Source of the DNA: Streptomyces sp. NBC_01244
GTDB lineage: Bacteria > Actinomycetota > Actinomycetes > Streptomycetales > Streptomycetaceae
Direction of reading: 5' to 3'
DNA: 64,000 nucleotides
Assembly: GCF_035987325.1 (NCBI RefSeq)
Contig: NZ_CP108488.1
Coordinates: forward strand, 1,550,001 to 1,614,000
A program made the position numbers and the translations under genes. Under the pieces are notes generated by a model. The model saw only the letters and a list, made by a program, of their open reading frames with translations, was not told the origin of the DNA and made no database searches. Shown here piece after piece: positions 8,529-17,407 of the stretch; the first letter of the stretch is position 1, and each line of letters starts with the position of its first letter.

Positions 8529-8718
8529 CGCGCCGCCCGAGGCGCCTCGGGACCCGCCGCCCGCCCGTCACCACCTCGACCCGGCCACCCGGCCACCCGG
8601 CCACCAAACGCGGCGGCGGCCTCGCCGATACACCCGGCAAGACCGCCACACTCCGCACTTCGACGCCACCGGTCCCCCACCGGGGACGGCGACTTCAGCC
8701 CAGGGATCAGCCCTGGGC
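8529..8718. other. Convergent intergenic spacer with short tandem repeat
   Basis: 190 bases between the convergent nitroreductase and flavoprotein genes. Near 8580-8605 a 9-base unit CGGCCACCC is repeated about three times. The spacer ends with the terminator hairpin at 8697-8719; no coding signal was seen. Confidence 0.4.
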
Positions 8719-8719
8719 T
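8697..8719. terminator. 9-bp hairpin between convergent genes
   Basis: AGCCCAGGG (8697-8705) pairs with CCCTGGGCT (8711-8719) around a five-base loop and touches the stop codon of the minus-strand flavoprotein gene. It could serve both converging transcripts. Confidence 0.6.
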
Positions 8720-10101
8720 CAGCCCTTGATCTCTCCCTGGGCTCCGTCCTGCCCCCCGGACCCGGCCCCGGACCCAACCTCAGCGCCGGCCTCAACGCTT
8801 GCCCCGCCCCGGCTCCGTGCCTGCCGCGCGTCGAGCACGTGCAGTGCCTTGCGCGCCAGCGGGTACGTACGCACCATCTCGGCCAGCGTCAGCGAGCCCC
8901 GGGCGATCCGGGCGAAGGCCAGCCAGGCCGGCCGGAAGCCGGTGATCGCCGCGTGCAGCAGGCCCGGCTTGGCCTCGAAGAGTTCCAGCATCCGCTTGCC
9001 GACGCCCATCTCCACGCCCAGCCCGGCCTTGACGGCGAAGGCGTAGTTGAGGGCCTGGCGGCGCGCGTCCACGGCGTCCTGGGCCTCGGAGATCTTCACG
9101 GCCCACTCGCCGGCGAGCCGCCCCGAGCGCAGCGCGAAGGAGATGCCCTCGCGGGTCCACGGCTCCAGCAGTCCGGCCGCGTCGCCCGCGACCAGGACCC
9201 GCCCGCGCGAAAGCGGCGATCCGGGCTTGCGGCAGCGGGTCAAGTGCCCGGAGGAGAGTGCCGGTTCGAAGCCCGACAGGCCCAGCCGGGCGATGAAGTC
9301 CTCCAGGTACCGCTTGGTCGCGGCGCCTTCGCCCTTGGCCGAGATGACCCCGACGGTGAGGGTGTCGCCCTTGGGGAAGACCCAGCCGTAACTGCCGGGC
9401 AGCGGTCCCCAGTCGATGAGGACCCGGCCCTTCCAGTCCGCGGCGACCGTCTCGGGGACGGGAATCTCCGCTTCCAGGCCGAGGTCGACCTGGTCCATCT
9501 CGACGCCGACGTGCGCGCCGATCCGGCTCGCGCTGCCGTCCGCGCCGACCACGGCCCGGGCCAGCACGGTCTCGCCGTCGACGAGGATCACGGCGACGGT
9601 CCGCCGGTCGGGCACGGACGCCCCGTGCTGTTCCACCCGCGCGACGGCCGTACCCGTACGGACCGTGGCGCCGGCCTTCTCCGCCTCGGCCACCAGCGCC
9701 GCGTCGAACTCGGGGCGGTTGATCAGCCCGAACAGCATCTGCTTCGAACGCCGGGTCCGGGCGAACTTCCCGTCCAGCGAGAAGGTGACCGCGTGGACAC
9801 GGTCCTTGAAGGGCAGCACGAAACCCGGCGGGAGCGCATCGCGCGAGGGGCCGATGATGCCTCCGCCACAGGTCTTGTACCGGGGCAGTTCCGCCTTCTC
9901 CAACAGCAGAACGCGCCGTCCCGCGGCGGCCGCCGCGTGCGCGGCCGAGGACCCGGCCGGCCCGGCCCCGACCACGACCACGTCCCACACCTCGCCGGTC
10001 ACCTCGCCAGTCCCCCCGGCCGTCTGCGCGTCCGCCCCCTGAGCGGCCGGCCCTGCCTGCGCGTCGCTTACGTCGCCGCTGTCGCTCTCGTCGCTGCTCA
10101 C
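8719..10101 (-). CDS. Geranylgeranyl reductase family FAD-dependent oxidoreductase
   Basis: A 460-residue flavoprotein that, by family, reduces isoprenoid double bonds such as the side chain of menaquinone or of lipids. The FAD-binding VVVVGAGPAGSSAA motif lies near residues 40-53 after an acidic, Ala-rich leader, and the second FAD motif GDAAGLLEPWTREGISFA is near 315-332. The GTG at 10101 (VSSDESDSGD start) is chosen; AGGAG lies 12 bases upstream. The C-terminus is Gly/Ala/Ser-rich and low-complexity. Divergent from the M20 peptidase gene; no menaquinone gene is adjacent. Confidence 0.85.
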   Translation of the reverse strand: MSSDESDSGDVSDAQAGPAAQGADAQTAGGTGEVTGEVWDVVVVGAGPAGSSAAHAAAAAGRRVLLLEKAELPRYKTCGGGIIGPSRDALPPGFVLPFKDRVHAVTFSLDGKFARTRRSKQMLFGLINRPEFDAALVAEAEKAGATVRTGTAVARVEQHGASVPDRRTVAVILVDGETVLARAVVGADGSASRIGAHVGVEMDQVDLGLEAEIPVPETVAADWKGRVLIDWGPLPGSYGWVFPKGDTLTVGVISAKGEGAATKRYLEDFIARLGLSGFEPALSSGHLTRCRKPGSPLSRGRVLVAGDAAGLLEPWTREGISFALRSGRLAGEWAVKISEAQDAVDARRQALNYAFAVKAGLGVEMGVGKRMLELFEAKPGLLHAAITGFRPAWLAFARIARGSLTLAEMVRTYPLARKALHVLDARQARSRGGASVEAGAEVGSGAGSGGQDGAQGEIKG

Positions 10102-10310
10102 GATGTGCTGCTGCTCCTGATCATGCGGTTCATGCCATTGCTCCGATGCCGGGGAAATCCTACGGCGCGAGATCGACTGCCCCGTTGTGCGAGGATCGGA
10201 AGAGTCTTTTTGCCGTAGCCCGCGTACGCACACCCCGCGCATGCGGGACACGTCTACGTAACCCGTACACGTACACGTACACCAACGTCGCACCCAAGAG
10301 GAGCGTGCCC
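10102..10310. promoter_or_regulatory. Divergent region upstream of flavoprotein and dipeptidase
   Basis: 209 bases holding both promoters. Visible are the palindrome CCCGCGCATGCGGG (10234-10247) and three tandem copies of CGTACA (10264-10281) just before the peptidase ribosome binding site. No consensus promoter was assigned. Confidence 0.35.
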
Positions 10311-11675
10311 ATGCCGTCTCATCCGATCGCCGAGACCGTCGCCTCGCTGATGCCCCGCGCCAAGCAGGAGCTGTCCGAGCTGGTGGCTTTCCAGTCGGTG
10401 GCGGACTGGGCCCAGTTCCCCCAGAGCGAGAGCCGGGCCGCCGCGAAGTGGGTGGCCGACGCGCTGCGCGCCGAGGGCTTCCAGGACGTCGCGCTGCTCG
10501 ACACCCCCGACGGCACCCAGTCGGTGTACGGATTCCTGCCCGGCCCGGCGGACGCGCCGACCGTCCTGCTGTACGCGCACTACGACGTGCAGCCCCCGCT
10601 GGACGACGCGGCCTGGGTCTCCCCCGCCTTCGAGCTGACCGAGCGGAACGGCCGCTGGTACGGCCGCGGCGCCGCCGACTGCAAGGGCGGGTTCATCATG
10701 CACCTGCTCGCGCTGCGCGCCCTCCAGGCCAACGGCGGTGTGCCGGTGAACGTGAAGGTGATCGTCGAGGGGTCGGAGGAGCAGGGCACCGGCGGTCTCC
10801 AGCAGTACGCGACGGCCCACCCCGAACTGCTGGCCGCCGACGCCGTCGTGATCGGCGACGCGGGCAACTTCCGCACGGGCCTGCCGACGGTCACCGCGAC
10901 CCTGCGCGGCATGTGCCTGCTGAAGATCAAGATCGACACCTTGGGCGGCAACCTGCACTCCGGGATGTTCGGCGGGGCCGCCCCCGACGCGATGGCCGCC
11001 CTGATCCAGCTCCTGGCCTCGCTGCGCGCGCCGGACGGTTCGACCACGGTGGACGGGCTGGCCTCGGACGCGGTGTGGGAGGGGCTCCAGTACCCGGAGG
11101 CCGACTTCCGTTCCGACGCGAAGGTGCTCGACGGGGTCGAGCTGATCGGCGAGGGCACGATCGCGGACCGGCTCTGGTCCCGGCCGGCCGTCACCGTGCT
11201 GGCCATCGACTCCCCGCCGGTGGTCGGCGCCACCCCCTCGGTGCACGCGAGCGCGGGCGCGCTGGTGAGCCTGCGGGTGCCGCCGGGCGTGGACACGGTG
11301 CAGGCGATCAAGCTGCTGGAGGCGCACCTGGTGGCGCACACCCCGTGGAAGGCGCGTCTGGAGCTCGAAGTCGTCGGCCAGGGACAGCCGTTCCAGGCGG
11401 ACACGGACAGCCCCGCGTACGCCTCGATGGCGCAGGCCATGAGGGCTGCCTACCCGGGCCAGGAGATGCAGATCAGCGGCATGGGCGGCTCGATCCCCCT
11501 GTGCAACACGCTGACGGAGCTCTACCCGGACGCGGAGATGCTGCTCATCGGCCTGAGCGAGCCGGAGGCGCAGATCCACGCGGTGAACGAGAGCGTCTCC
11601 CCGGAGGAGTTGGAGCGCCTGTCGGTCACGGAGGCGCTGTTCCTCGTCAACTACGCGGAGTCCAAGCACGCCTGA
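10311..11675 (+). CDS. M20 family dipeptidase (CNDP/DapE-like metallopeptidase)
   Basis: A 454-residue cytoplasmic zinc peptidase. Metal-binding motifs are in order: YAHYDVQPP (His and Asp, residues 82-90), GRGAADCKGG with the bridging Asp (about 117-126), EGSEEQGTGG with the catalytic Glu pair (about 147-156), and IGDAGNFR. The Ser/Gly-rich GMGGSIPLC near 386-394 and the C-terminal His in AQIHAVNE complete the M20 pattern. The start has AAGAGGAG upstream. It probably hydrolyses dipeptides or N-acyl amino acids; the exact substrate is not visible. Confidence 0.9.
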   Translation: MPSHPIAETVASLMPRAKQELSELVAFQSVADWAQFPQSESRAAAKWVADALRAEGFQDVALLDTPDGTQSVYGFLPGPADAPTVLLYAHYDVQPPLDDAAWVSPAFELTERNGRWYGRGAADCKGGFIMHLLALRALQANGGVPVNVKVIVEGSEEQGTGGLQQYATAHPELLAADAVVIGDAGNFRTGLPTVTATLRGMCLLKIKIDTLGGNLHSGMFGGAAPDAMAALIQLLASLRAPDGSTTVDGLASDAVWEGLQYPEADFRSDAKVLDGVELIGEGTIADRLWSRPAVTVLAIDSPPVVGATPSVHASAGALVSLRVPPGVDTVQAIKLLEAHLVAHTPWKARLELEVVGQGQPFQADTDSPAYASMAQAMRAAYPGQEMQISGMGGSIPLCNTLTELYPDAEMLLIGLSEPEAQIHAVNESVSPEELERLSVTEALFLVNYAESKHA

Positions 11676-11785
11676 CGGTGTCACAGCCGGCTCCCCCGCC
11701 GCTCTCCCGCCGCTCCGCTACGGGCGAACCACGCTACCGGCGCAATCCCCGCCGATGGCGCGGTTCGTCCCCGTACGTTCGGGTG

Positions 11786-12508
11786 ATGGATCTCGTAGAA
11801 GTCATCCCCGACCGCCTCCACACGCTCCGCTTCCCCATCGGCCAGGCCTACCTCTGGCGCGACGGAGCGGACCTGACCCTGATCGACGCGGGTCACGCCG
11901 GTTCGGCGGACGCGATCGAAGGGGCGATACGTTCCCTCGGGCTGCTGCCGGAGCGGCTGGAGCGCATCGTCGTGACCCACTGCCATGGCGACCACTTCGG
12001 CTCGGCGGGCGAGCTCTCCGCCCGCTGGGGCGCCCCGGTGCTGGCGCACGCGCTGGATGCGCCGGTGATCCGCGGCGACCGGCCGGTTCCGGAGCCGGTG
12101 CTGCTGGACTGGGAACTGCCGCTGTGGGAGCACGCCATGACCGTCCCACAGGCCCCCGCGACCCCGGTGGAGCAGGAGTTGACGGACGGGGAGGTGCTCC
12201 CCTTCGGCGGCGGGGCGGTCGTCGTCCACGCTCCGGGGCACACCCCGGGCAGCATCGGCATCCATCTCCCCGCGCACGGAGTGCTGTTCACGGGTGACTG
12301 CATCGCCGGCGTCGGTCAGGTGATCCTCGGCGTCTTCAACGTGGACCGCGCCCGGGCCGTCGAGTCGATGCTCCGACTGGCCGCCCTGGCCCCCTCGGTG
12401 GCCTGCTTCGGCCACGGCGACCCCCTGACCTCGGACACCGCGGCCATCCTCCTCGCGGCAGCGGAAACGGCGGCCGCGGCTCAGCCTTCACCCACCCCGG
12501 CGGGCTGA
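11786..12508 (+). CDS. MBL-fold metallo-hydrolase
   Basis: A 240-residue metallo-beta-lactamase-fold protein. The metal motif HCHGDHFG is near residues 68-75, the next His is in VVHAPGHTPGSIGIH (about 151-165), the Asp in FTGDCIAG (about 170-177), and the last His in CFGHGDPL. This is the pattern of general thioesterase/glyoxalase II-like enzymes rather than of antibiotic-resistance lactamases. The ATG at 11786 is preceded by GTG in frame at 11783. Substrate unknown. Confidence 0.85.
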   Translation: MDLVEVIPDRLHTLRFPIGQAYLWRDGADLTLIDAGHAGSADAIEGAIRSLGLLPERLERIVVTHCHGDHFGSAGELSARWGAPVLAHALDAPVIRGDRPVPEPVLLDWELPLWEHAMTVPQAPATPVEQELTDGEVLPFGGGAVVVHAPGHTPGSIGIHLPAHGVLFTGDCIAGVGQVILGVFNVDRARAVESMLRLAALAPSVACFGHGDPLTSDTAAILLAAAETAAAAQPSPTPAG

Positions 12509-12517
12509 CCCCGACAA

Positions 12518-12543
12518 GGGGCCGGGGTCCCTTCCCCGGCCCC
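12518..12543. terminator. GC hairpin between convergent genes
   Basis: GGGGCCGGGG (12518-12527) pairs perfectly with CCCCGGCCCC (12534-12543) around a six-base loop, between the stops of the MBL hydrolase and the TmrB-NUDIX gene, so it may terminate both. Confidence 0.65.
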
Positions 12544-12569
12544 CGGGCGCCCCGGCCCCCGGCGCCCGC

Positions 12570-13610
12570 CTACGGAACGGCCCGCCCCGCCTCCAAGTAC
12601 GCCGCCCGGCCCCGTTCGCGGGCCCGCAGGGCCCATCGGAGCCTCTCGTACCGCACCTGCGGCAGCAGGTCCGCCGCTTCCTCCTCCGTCACGAACCGCC
12701 AGGCCCGCAGCTCCGGCCCGGGCAGCCGCAGCCGCCCGGTCTGCGCCGCCGACAGCCGGCCCCCGTCGAACAGGAGCCGCAGGCCGCCGTAGCCCGCCGG
12801 AGGCCCCGGCGGCTCCCAGTCCACGACCAGGAGCTCCGGGAGGCGCTCCAGTACGAGGCCGAGTTCCTCCTCGACCTCCCGTACCCCTGCGCACGCCGGG
12901 GCCTCCCCGGCCTCGACGACCCCGCCGGGGAACTCCCACCCCGGCTTGTACGTCGGGTCGACCAGGAGCACCCGGTCCGCATCGTCGAAGAGCAGTACCC
13001 CGGCGGCCACCGTCTCGCGCGTCGGCTGCGGGGTCTGCACGATGTCGCAGACCCGGGCCGTGCCGGTGCGTACGGCTTCGGCGATGCGCTCGGCCGTCTC
13101 CCGTACGGTCAGGGTCCCGTTGTCGACGACGTGGGCGTCGGCCGCGAGCCAGCCCAGCGCGTGCTGGTAGGCCGGGATGTGGTCGTAGGCCCACTTCCTC
13201 ACCCGCAGGTCCGCGTCCGCCGCCGCCCCGGGCTCCTCCCGGGTCGCGATCCGCTCGCGAAGGATCGTTTCCTCCGGGGCGAGCAGCACGTGCCGCACCG
13301 CGATCCTGCGCGCCGCGAGCCCGCCGAAGATCTCGTCGCGGTACTCCTGCCGCAACAGCGTCATCGGGACCACCAGCACCCCGCCCAGCTCCGCAAGCAT
13401 CGCCGCGGCCGTGTCCACGACGAGCCGCCGCCAACTCGGCAGGTCCTGGTAGTCGGACACCTCCGCGAGGCGTTTGCGCGGCAGCAGTACGCGCAGGGCG
13501 TCACCGATGAACTCCGGGTCGAACAAGGTGCTCTCCGGCAGGAGGCCGGTCAGCTCGCGCGCTGTGCTGCTCTTCCCGGCGCCGAAGGTGCCGTTGATCC
13601 AGACAATCAC
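12570..13610 (-). CDS. TmrB-like P-loop kinase fused to a NUDIX hydrolase
   Basis: A 346-residue two-domain protein. Residues 1-180 start VIVWINGTFGAGKSST with Walker A at 7-15 and resemble TmrB, the ATP-binding tunicamycin-resistance protein of Bacillus subtilis, and related small-molecule kinases. Residues 198-340 form a NUDIX domain with a complete box at 230-252 (GG-VVEAGE-REVEEELGL), predicted to cleave nucleoside diphosphate-linked substrates with magnesium. GTG at 13610 has GAGAGGGG upstream. Divergent from a LacI gene. The real substrate, and whether it gives any antibiotic tolerance, cannot be read from sequence. Confidence 0.8.
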   Translation of the reverse strand: MIVWINGTFGAGKSSTARELTGLLPESTLFDPEFIGDALRVLLPRKRLAEVSDYQDLPSWRRLVVDTAAAMLAELGGVLVVPMTLLRQEYRDEIFGGLAARRIAVRHVLLAPEETILRERIATREEPGAAADADLRVRKWAYDHIPAYQHALGWLAADAHVVDNGTLTVRETAERIAEAVRTGTARVCDIVQTPQPTRETVAAGVLLFDDADRVLLVDPTYKPGWEFPGGVVEAGEAPACAGVREVEEELGLVLERLPELLVVDWEPPGPPAGYGGLRLLFDGGRLSAAQTGRLRLPGPELRAWRFVTEEEAADLLPQVRYERLRWALRARERGRAAYLEAGRAVP

Positions 13611-13765
13611 GTCTACCCCTCTCCCGATGCCCCCAGTGGCTTGCCCGCACCACCCTGCCACGGAAACCCCGGCGTCCCGCCGAGTGCTTATCCTCAAGGT
13701 CAGGGGCCTGCCGCAGCGTGGGGCCCGCACCGCCACAGCGCCCGCCCCTCCGGAGGTCCGACACC

Positions 13766-14803
13766 GTGCCCCACACCCGCCGCCCGCCCGAGCCCCGCTA
13801 CGGCAACCGGCCGACCATGAAGGACGTGGCGGCCCGGGCCGGCGTGGGCCTCAAAACGGTGTCACGCGTGGTCAACGGGGAGCCGGGGGTCACCCCGGAC
13901 ACCGAGAAGCGGGTCCAGGAGGCCATCGACGCACTCGGTTTCCGCCGCAACGACAGCGCGCGGGTCCTGCGCAAGGGCCGCACCGCCACCGTCGGCCTGG
14001 TCCTGGAAGACCTCTCCGACCCCTTCTACGGACCGCTCAACCGGGCCGTGGAAGAGGTGGCCCGCGCCCACGGCGCCCTGCTCATCAACGGCTCCAGCGA
14101 TGAGGACCCGGAGCGCGAAAGGGAGTTGGCGCTCGCGCTGTGCGCCCGCCGCGTGGACGGGCTCGTGGTGATCCCGGCCGGGAACGACCACCGCTATCTG
14201 GAGCCGGAGATCAGGGCCGGGGTGGCCACCGTGTTCGTCGACCGCCCGGCGGGCCGGATCGACGCGGACGTCGTACTGTCCGACAGCTACGGCGGCGCCC
14301 GGGACGGGGTGGCCCACCTGATCGCGGGCGGCCACCGCCGGATCGGCTTCATCGGCGACCACCCGCACATCCACACCGCGACCGAGCGACTGCGGGGCTA
14401 CCGCGCGGCCATGGCGGACGCCGGCCTGCCGGTCGACGGCGCGTGGGTCTCCCTCGGCACGACGGCCCCGGAGCGCGTCTCGGCCGCCGCGCGATCGATG
14501 CTGTCCGGCCGGGAGCCGGTGACGGCGCTCTTCGCCGGGAACAACCGCGTGACGGTCACGGCCGTACGCGTCCTCGCGTCCCTGCCCCGCCCGGTGGCCC
14601 TGATCGGCTTCGACGACTTCGAACTCGCCGACCTGCTGAACCCCGGGATCACGGTGATCGCCCAGGACGCCGCGGCCCTGGGCCGCGTGGCCACCGACCG
14701 TCTCTTCCAGCGCCTGGCGGGCGCGGACCTCCCCCCGGCCCGCATCGAGCTCCCCACCCGCCTGATCCCCCGCGGCTCGGGCGAGATCCCGCCGGCCTCC
14801 TGA
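13766..14803 (+). CDS. LacI-family transcriptional regulator
   Basis: A 345-residue repressor with the LacI HTH at about residues 18-65 (TMKDVAARAGVGLKTVSRVVNGEPGV) and a periplasmic-binding-protein-like effector domain (VGLVLEDLSDPFYGP, GLVVIPAG, RRIGFIGDHP, ALIGFDDFELADLL). The GTG at 13766 has GGAGG nine bases upstream; the N-terminal extension before the HTH is longer than usual. No sugar transport or hydrolase genes adjoin it, so the regulon is unknown. Confidence 0.9.
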   Translation: MPHTRRPPEPRYGNRPTMKDVAARAGVGLKTVSRVVNGEPGVTPDTEKRVQEAIDALGFRRNDSARVLRKGRTATVGLVLEDLSDPFYGPLNRAVEEVARAHGALLINGSSDEDPERERELALALCARRVDGLVVIPAGNDHRYLEPEIRAGVATVFVDRPAGRIDADVVLSDSYGGARDGVAHLIAGGHRRIGFIGDHPHIHTATERLRGYRAAMADAGLPVDGAWVSLGTTAPERVSAAARSMLSGREPVTALFAGNNRVTVTAVRVLASLPRPVALIGFDDFELADLLNPGITVIAQDAAALGRVATDRLFQRLAGADLPPARIELPTRLIPRGSGEIPPAS

Positions 14804-14821
14804 CCGCGCCGGGACGCCGAA

Positions 14822-14852
14822 AGGCCCGGCCGGGGGCAGACCGGCCGGGCCT
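14822..14852. terminator. 12-bp hairpin between LacI gene and DUF6986 gene
   Basis: AGGCCCGGCCGG (14822-14833) pairs perfectly with CCGGCCGGGCCT (14841-14852) between convergent stops, and is likely a bidirectional terminator. Confidence 0.75.
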
Positions 14853-14872
14853 CGTACGGGGTACTACCCGCC

Positions 14873-16171
14873 TCAGGCGGTGGCCGTCAGCGTCGCCGAG
14901 CGGCGCGGGATGGCGAAGGCGTCGAGCTCCGCGCGGGTCAGGCCGGTCAGGGCGGTCACCTCGTCGGCGCCGACGGCGCCGCAGTCCAGGCCGCGGACCA
15001 GGTAGCCGGCCAGGGCCTTCGCCGTGGCGGGCTCGTCCATGACGTCGCCCTCGATCTTGGCGACGTACGCCTTCAGGCGCGCGGCGGCCGTCTCGAGGCC
15101 CTCGCGGTAGAAGACGAAGACGGCCGCGTAGCGGGTCGGCAGGTGCGCCGGGTGCATGTCCCAGCCCTGGTAGTAGGCACGGGCCAGGGCGCGGCGGGTG
15201 AGGCCGTAGTGCAGCTTCCAGGCCTCGTGGACGTGCTCGGTGGTGCCGATGGGCAGGACGTTGGTCGAGCCGTCGGAGACGCGCACGCCGGTGCCGGCGG
15301 CCGCGACCTGCATGATCGCCTTGGCGTGGTCGGCGGCGGGGTGGTCGCTCGACTGGTACGCGGCGGAGACGCCGACGCAGGCGCTGTAGTCGAAGGTGCC
15401 GTAGTGCAGGCCGGTGGCGCGGCCCTTCGAGGCCTCGATCATCCGAGCGACCGCGGCGGTGCCGTCGGAGGCGAGGATGGACTGGCTGGTCTCGATCTGG
15501 ATCTCGAAGCCGATCCGGCCCGGGCGCAGGCCGCGAGCTGTCTCGAAGGCCTCCAGGAGCTGCACGAAGGCCGTGACCTGCTCGGGGTAGGTGACCTTGG
15601 GCAGGGTCAGGACCAGGCCCTCGGGCAGGCCGCCGTGCGCGAGCAGGCCGGAGAGGAAGATGTCGGTGGTCCGGATGCCGCGGTCGCGGACGTTGGACTC
15701 CATGCACTTCATCCGGATGCCCATGTACGGGGCGTTCGTGCCGTTGGAGAAGGCTTCGGCGACGAGGCGGGCGGCGCGGGCCGCGGCCTGGTCCTCCTCC
15801 TCGTCGGAGCGGACGCCGAAGCCGTCCTCGAAGTCGACGCGGAGGTCCTCGATGGGCTCGGAGGCGAGCTTGGCGCGGACGCGGTCGTAGACCGGTACGG
15901 CCAGCTCGTCGGAGATGCCGAGCACCTTGGCGAAGGTGGCGGCGTCCGGGGCGTGCTCGTCCAGGGCCGCGAGGGCCTGGTCGCCCCAGGTGCGGATGGT
16001 GTCCGCCGCGAAGACGTCACCGGGCACGTAGACCGTGTGGATGGGCTGACGGGTGCCGGGGTCGCCCGGGTAGTGGCGCGCGAGTTCCGCGTCCACCGGC
16101 TTGAGGGAAGCGCTGATGCCCTCGCTGACCGCGCCTGCGAGGCTCGTCGCCACCTTCTCCTGCTGACCCAT
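14873..16171 (-). CDS. DUF6986 family aldolase-like protein (HpcH/HpaI or citrate-lyase beta fold)
   Basis: A 432-residue protein with TIM-barrel lyase features: IEDLRVDFEDGFG near residues 118-130 (acidic metal site), RMKCMES near 170, VLTLPKVTYPEQV near 205-217, IGFEIQIETSQSI near 235-247 and GLHYGTFDYSA. In streptomycetes such proteins are labelled aldolase or DUF6986 and often accompany malate synthase and purine/allantoin genes, but those are not present here. ATG 16171 has GAGGAG nine bases upstream. The leader from 16190 to 16240 is AT-rich and may hold its promoter. Confidence 0.7.
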   Translation of the reverse strand: MGQQEKVATSLAGAVSEGISASLKPVDAELARHYPGDPGTRQPIHTVYVPGDVFAADTIRTWGDQALAALDEHAPDAATFAKVLGISDELAVPVYDRVRAKLASEPIEDLRVDFEDGFGVRSDEEEDQAAARAARLVAEAFSNGTNAPYMGIRMKCMESNVRDRGIRTTDIFLSGLLAHGGLPEGLVLTLPKVTYPEQVTAFVQLLEAFETARGLRPGRIGFEIQIETSQSILASDGTAAVARMIEASKGRATGLHYGTFDYSACVGVSAAYQSSDHPAADHAKAIMQVAAAGTGVRVSDGSTNVLPIGTTEHVHEAWKLHYGLTRRALARAYYQGWDMHPAHLPTRYAAVFVFYREGLETAAARLKAYVAKIEGDVMDEPATAKALAGYLVRGLDCGAVGADEVTALTGLTRAELDAFAIPRRSATLTATA

Positions 16172-16280
16172 CGTGCACTCTCCTCTTTTCCGCTTCACGG
16201 AATCTTAGATCCGCATTACAGAATTTAGTCACGGGGTTCCACTCAGTCAATGGTCACTCCGCCGTCCTGGACAAACGACT

Positions 16281-16315
16281 CGGGGCCGTGCGGTGAGAAA
16301 CACCACACGGCCCCG
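16281..16315 (-). terminator. Hairpin terminator of the etfBA operon
   Basis: Arms 16281-16295 and 16301-16315 pair over 14 of 15 bases around the loop AGAAA. The hairpin lies about 40 bases beyond the etfA stop on the minus strand and upstream of the DUF6986 gene. Confidence 0.75.
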
Positions 16316-16354
16316 GAGACCACTTACCCGCAGGTCAGCGCCTGCGGCAGGGCT

Positions 16355-17317
16355 TTAGCCCTTGCGCGCCTTGATCTCGTCGGTCAGCTGGGGGACGACC
16401 GCGAAGAGGTCGCCGACCACGCCGTAGTCGACGAGGTCGAAGATCGGAGCCTCGGCGTCCTTGTTGATCGCGACGATCGTCTTGGAGGTCTGCATGCCGG
16501 CCCGGTGCTGGATGGCGCCCGAGATGCCCGAGGCGATGTACAGCTGCGGGGAGACCGACTTGCCGGTCTGGCCGACCTGGTTGGAGTGCGGGTACCAGCC
16601 GGCGTCCACGGCGGCGCGCGAGGCGCCGACGGCCGCACCGAGGGAGTCCGCGAGGGCCTCGATGATGTGGAAGTTCTCGGCGCCGTTGACGCCACGGCCG
16701 CCGGAGACCACGATCGCGGCCTCGGTCAGCTCGGGGCGGCCGGTCGACTCGCGCGGGGTGCGGGAGGTGACCTTGGTGCCGGTGGCCAGGGCGCCGAAGG
16801 TGACGGCGAGCGCCTCGACGGCGCCGGCGGCCGGGGCGGCCTCGACCGGGGCCGAGTTCGGCTTCACCGTGATCACCGGGGTGCCCTTGGAGACGCGGGA
16901 CTTGACGCTGAAGGACGCGGCGAACGCGGCCTGCGTCGCGACCGGGCCCTCGTCACCCGCCTCCAGGTCGGTGGCGTCGGTGATGATGCCGGAGCCGATG
17001 CGGACCGCCAGGCGGGCGGCGATCTCCTTGCCCTCGGCGGAGGAGGGGACCAGGACGGCGGCCGGGGAGACGGCGTCGTACGCGGCCTGGAGCGCGTCCA
17101 CCTTCGGTACGACGAGGTAGTCGGAGAACTCCGGGGCGTCGGCGGTGAGGACCTTGACGGCACCGTGCTCGGCGAGCACGGCGGCGGTGGCCTCGGCACC
17201 GGCGCCGAGGGCGACGGCGACGGGCTCGCCGATGCGGCGGGCCAGCGTCAGCAGTTCGAGGGTGGGCTTGCGGACGGCGCCGTCGACGTGGTCGACGTAG
17301 ACGAGGACTTCAGCCAT
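16355..17317 (-). CDS. etfA: Electron transfer flavoprotein alpha subunit
   Basis: A 320-residue subunit that binds FAD and, with EtfB, passes electrons from acyl-CoA and other dehydrogenases to the quinone pool. The C-terminal FAD domain is clear: [20 protein letters not shown] (about residues 203-222), [26 protein letters not shown] (about 231-256), and [11 protein letters not shown]...[10 protein letters not shown] 17317 has GGAG eight bases upstream and lies 90 bases after etfB, so the pair is co-transcribed. Confidence 0.95.
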   Translation of the reverse strand: MAEVLVYVDHVDGAVRKPTLELLTLARRIGEPVAVALGAGAEATAAVLAEHGAVKVLTADAPEFSDYLVVPKVDALQAAYDAVSPAAVLVPSSAEGKEIAARLAVRIGSGIITDATDLEAGDEGPVATQAAFAASFSVKSRVSKGTPVITVKPNSAPVEAAPAAGAVEALAVTFGALATGTKVTSRTPRESTGRPELTEAAIVVSGGRGVNGAENFHIIEALADSLGAAVGASRAAVDAGWYPHSNQVGQTGKSVSPQLYIASGISGAIQHRAGMQTSKTIVAINKDAEAPIFDLVDYGVVGDLFAVVPQLTDEIKARKG

Positions 17318-17407
17318 GGGGGATGCTCCTGCGAATGCGAAGTAGTCAGGGGGCGTTTGAGAAGGGGCCGAAGCTCTTGGATGAACTTCCGGCCGGCCAG
17401 ACAGTTC

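Noticed and set aside
8580..8605. CGGCCACCC short tandem repeat as a CRISPR array
   Set aside because: Only three 9-bp units without spacers; it is simple-sequence repetition.
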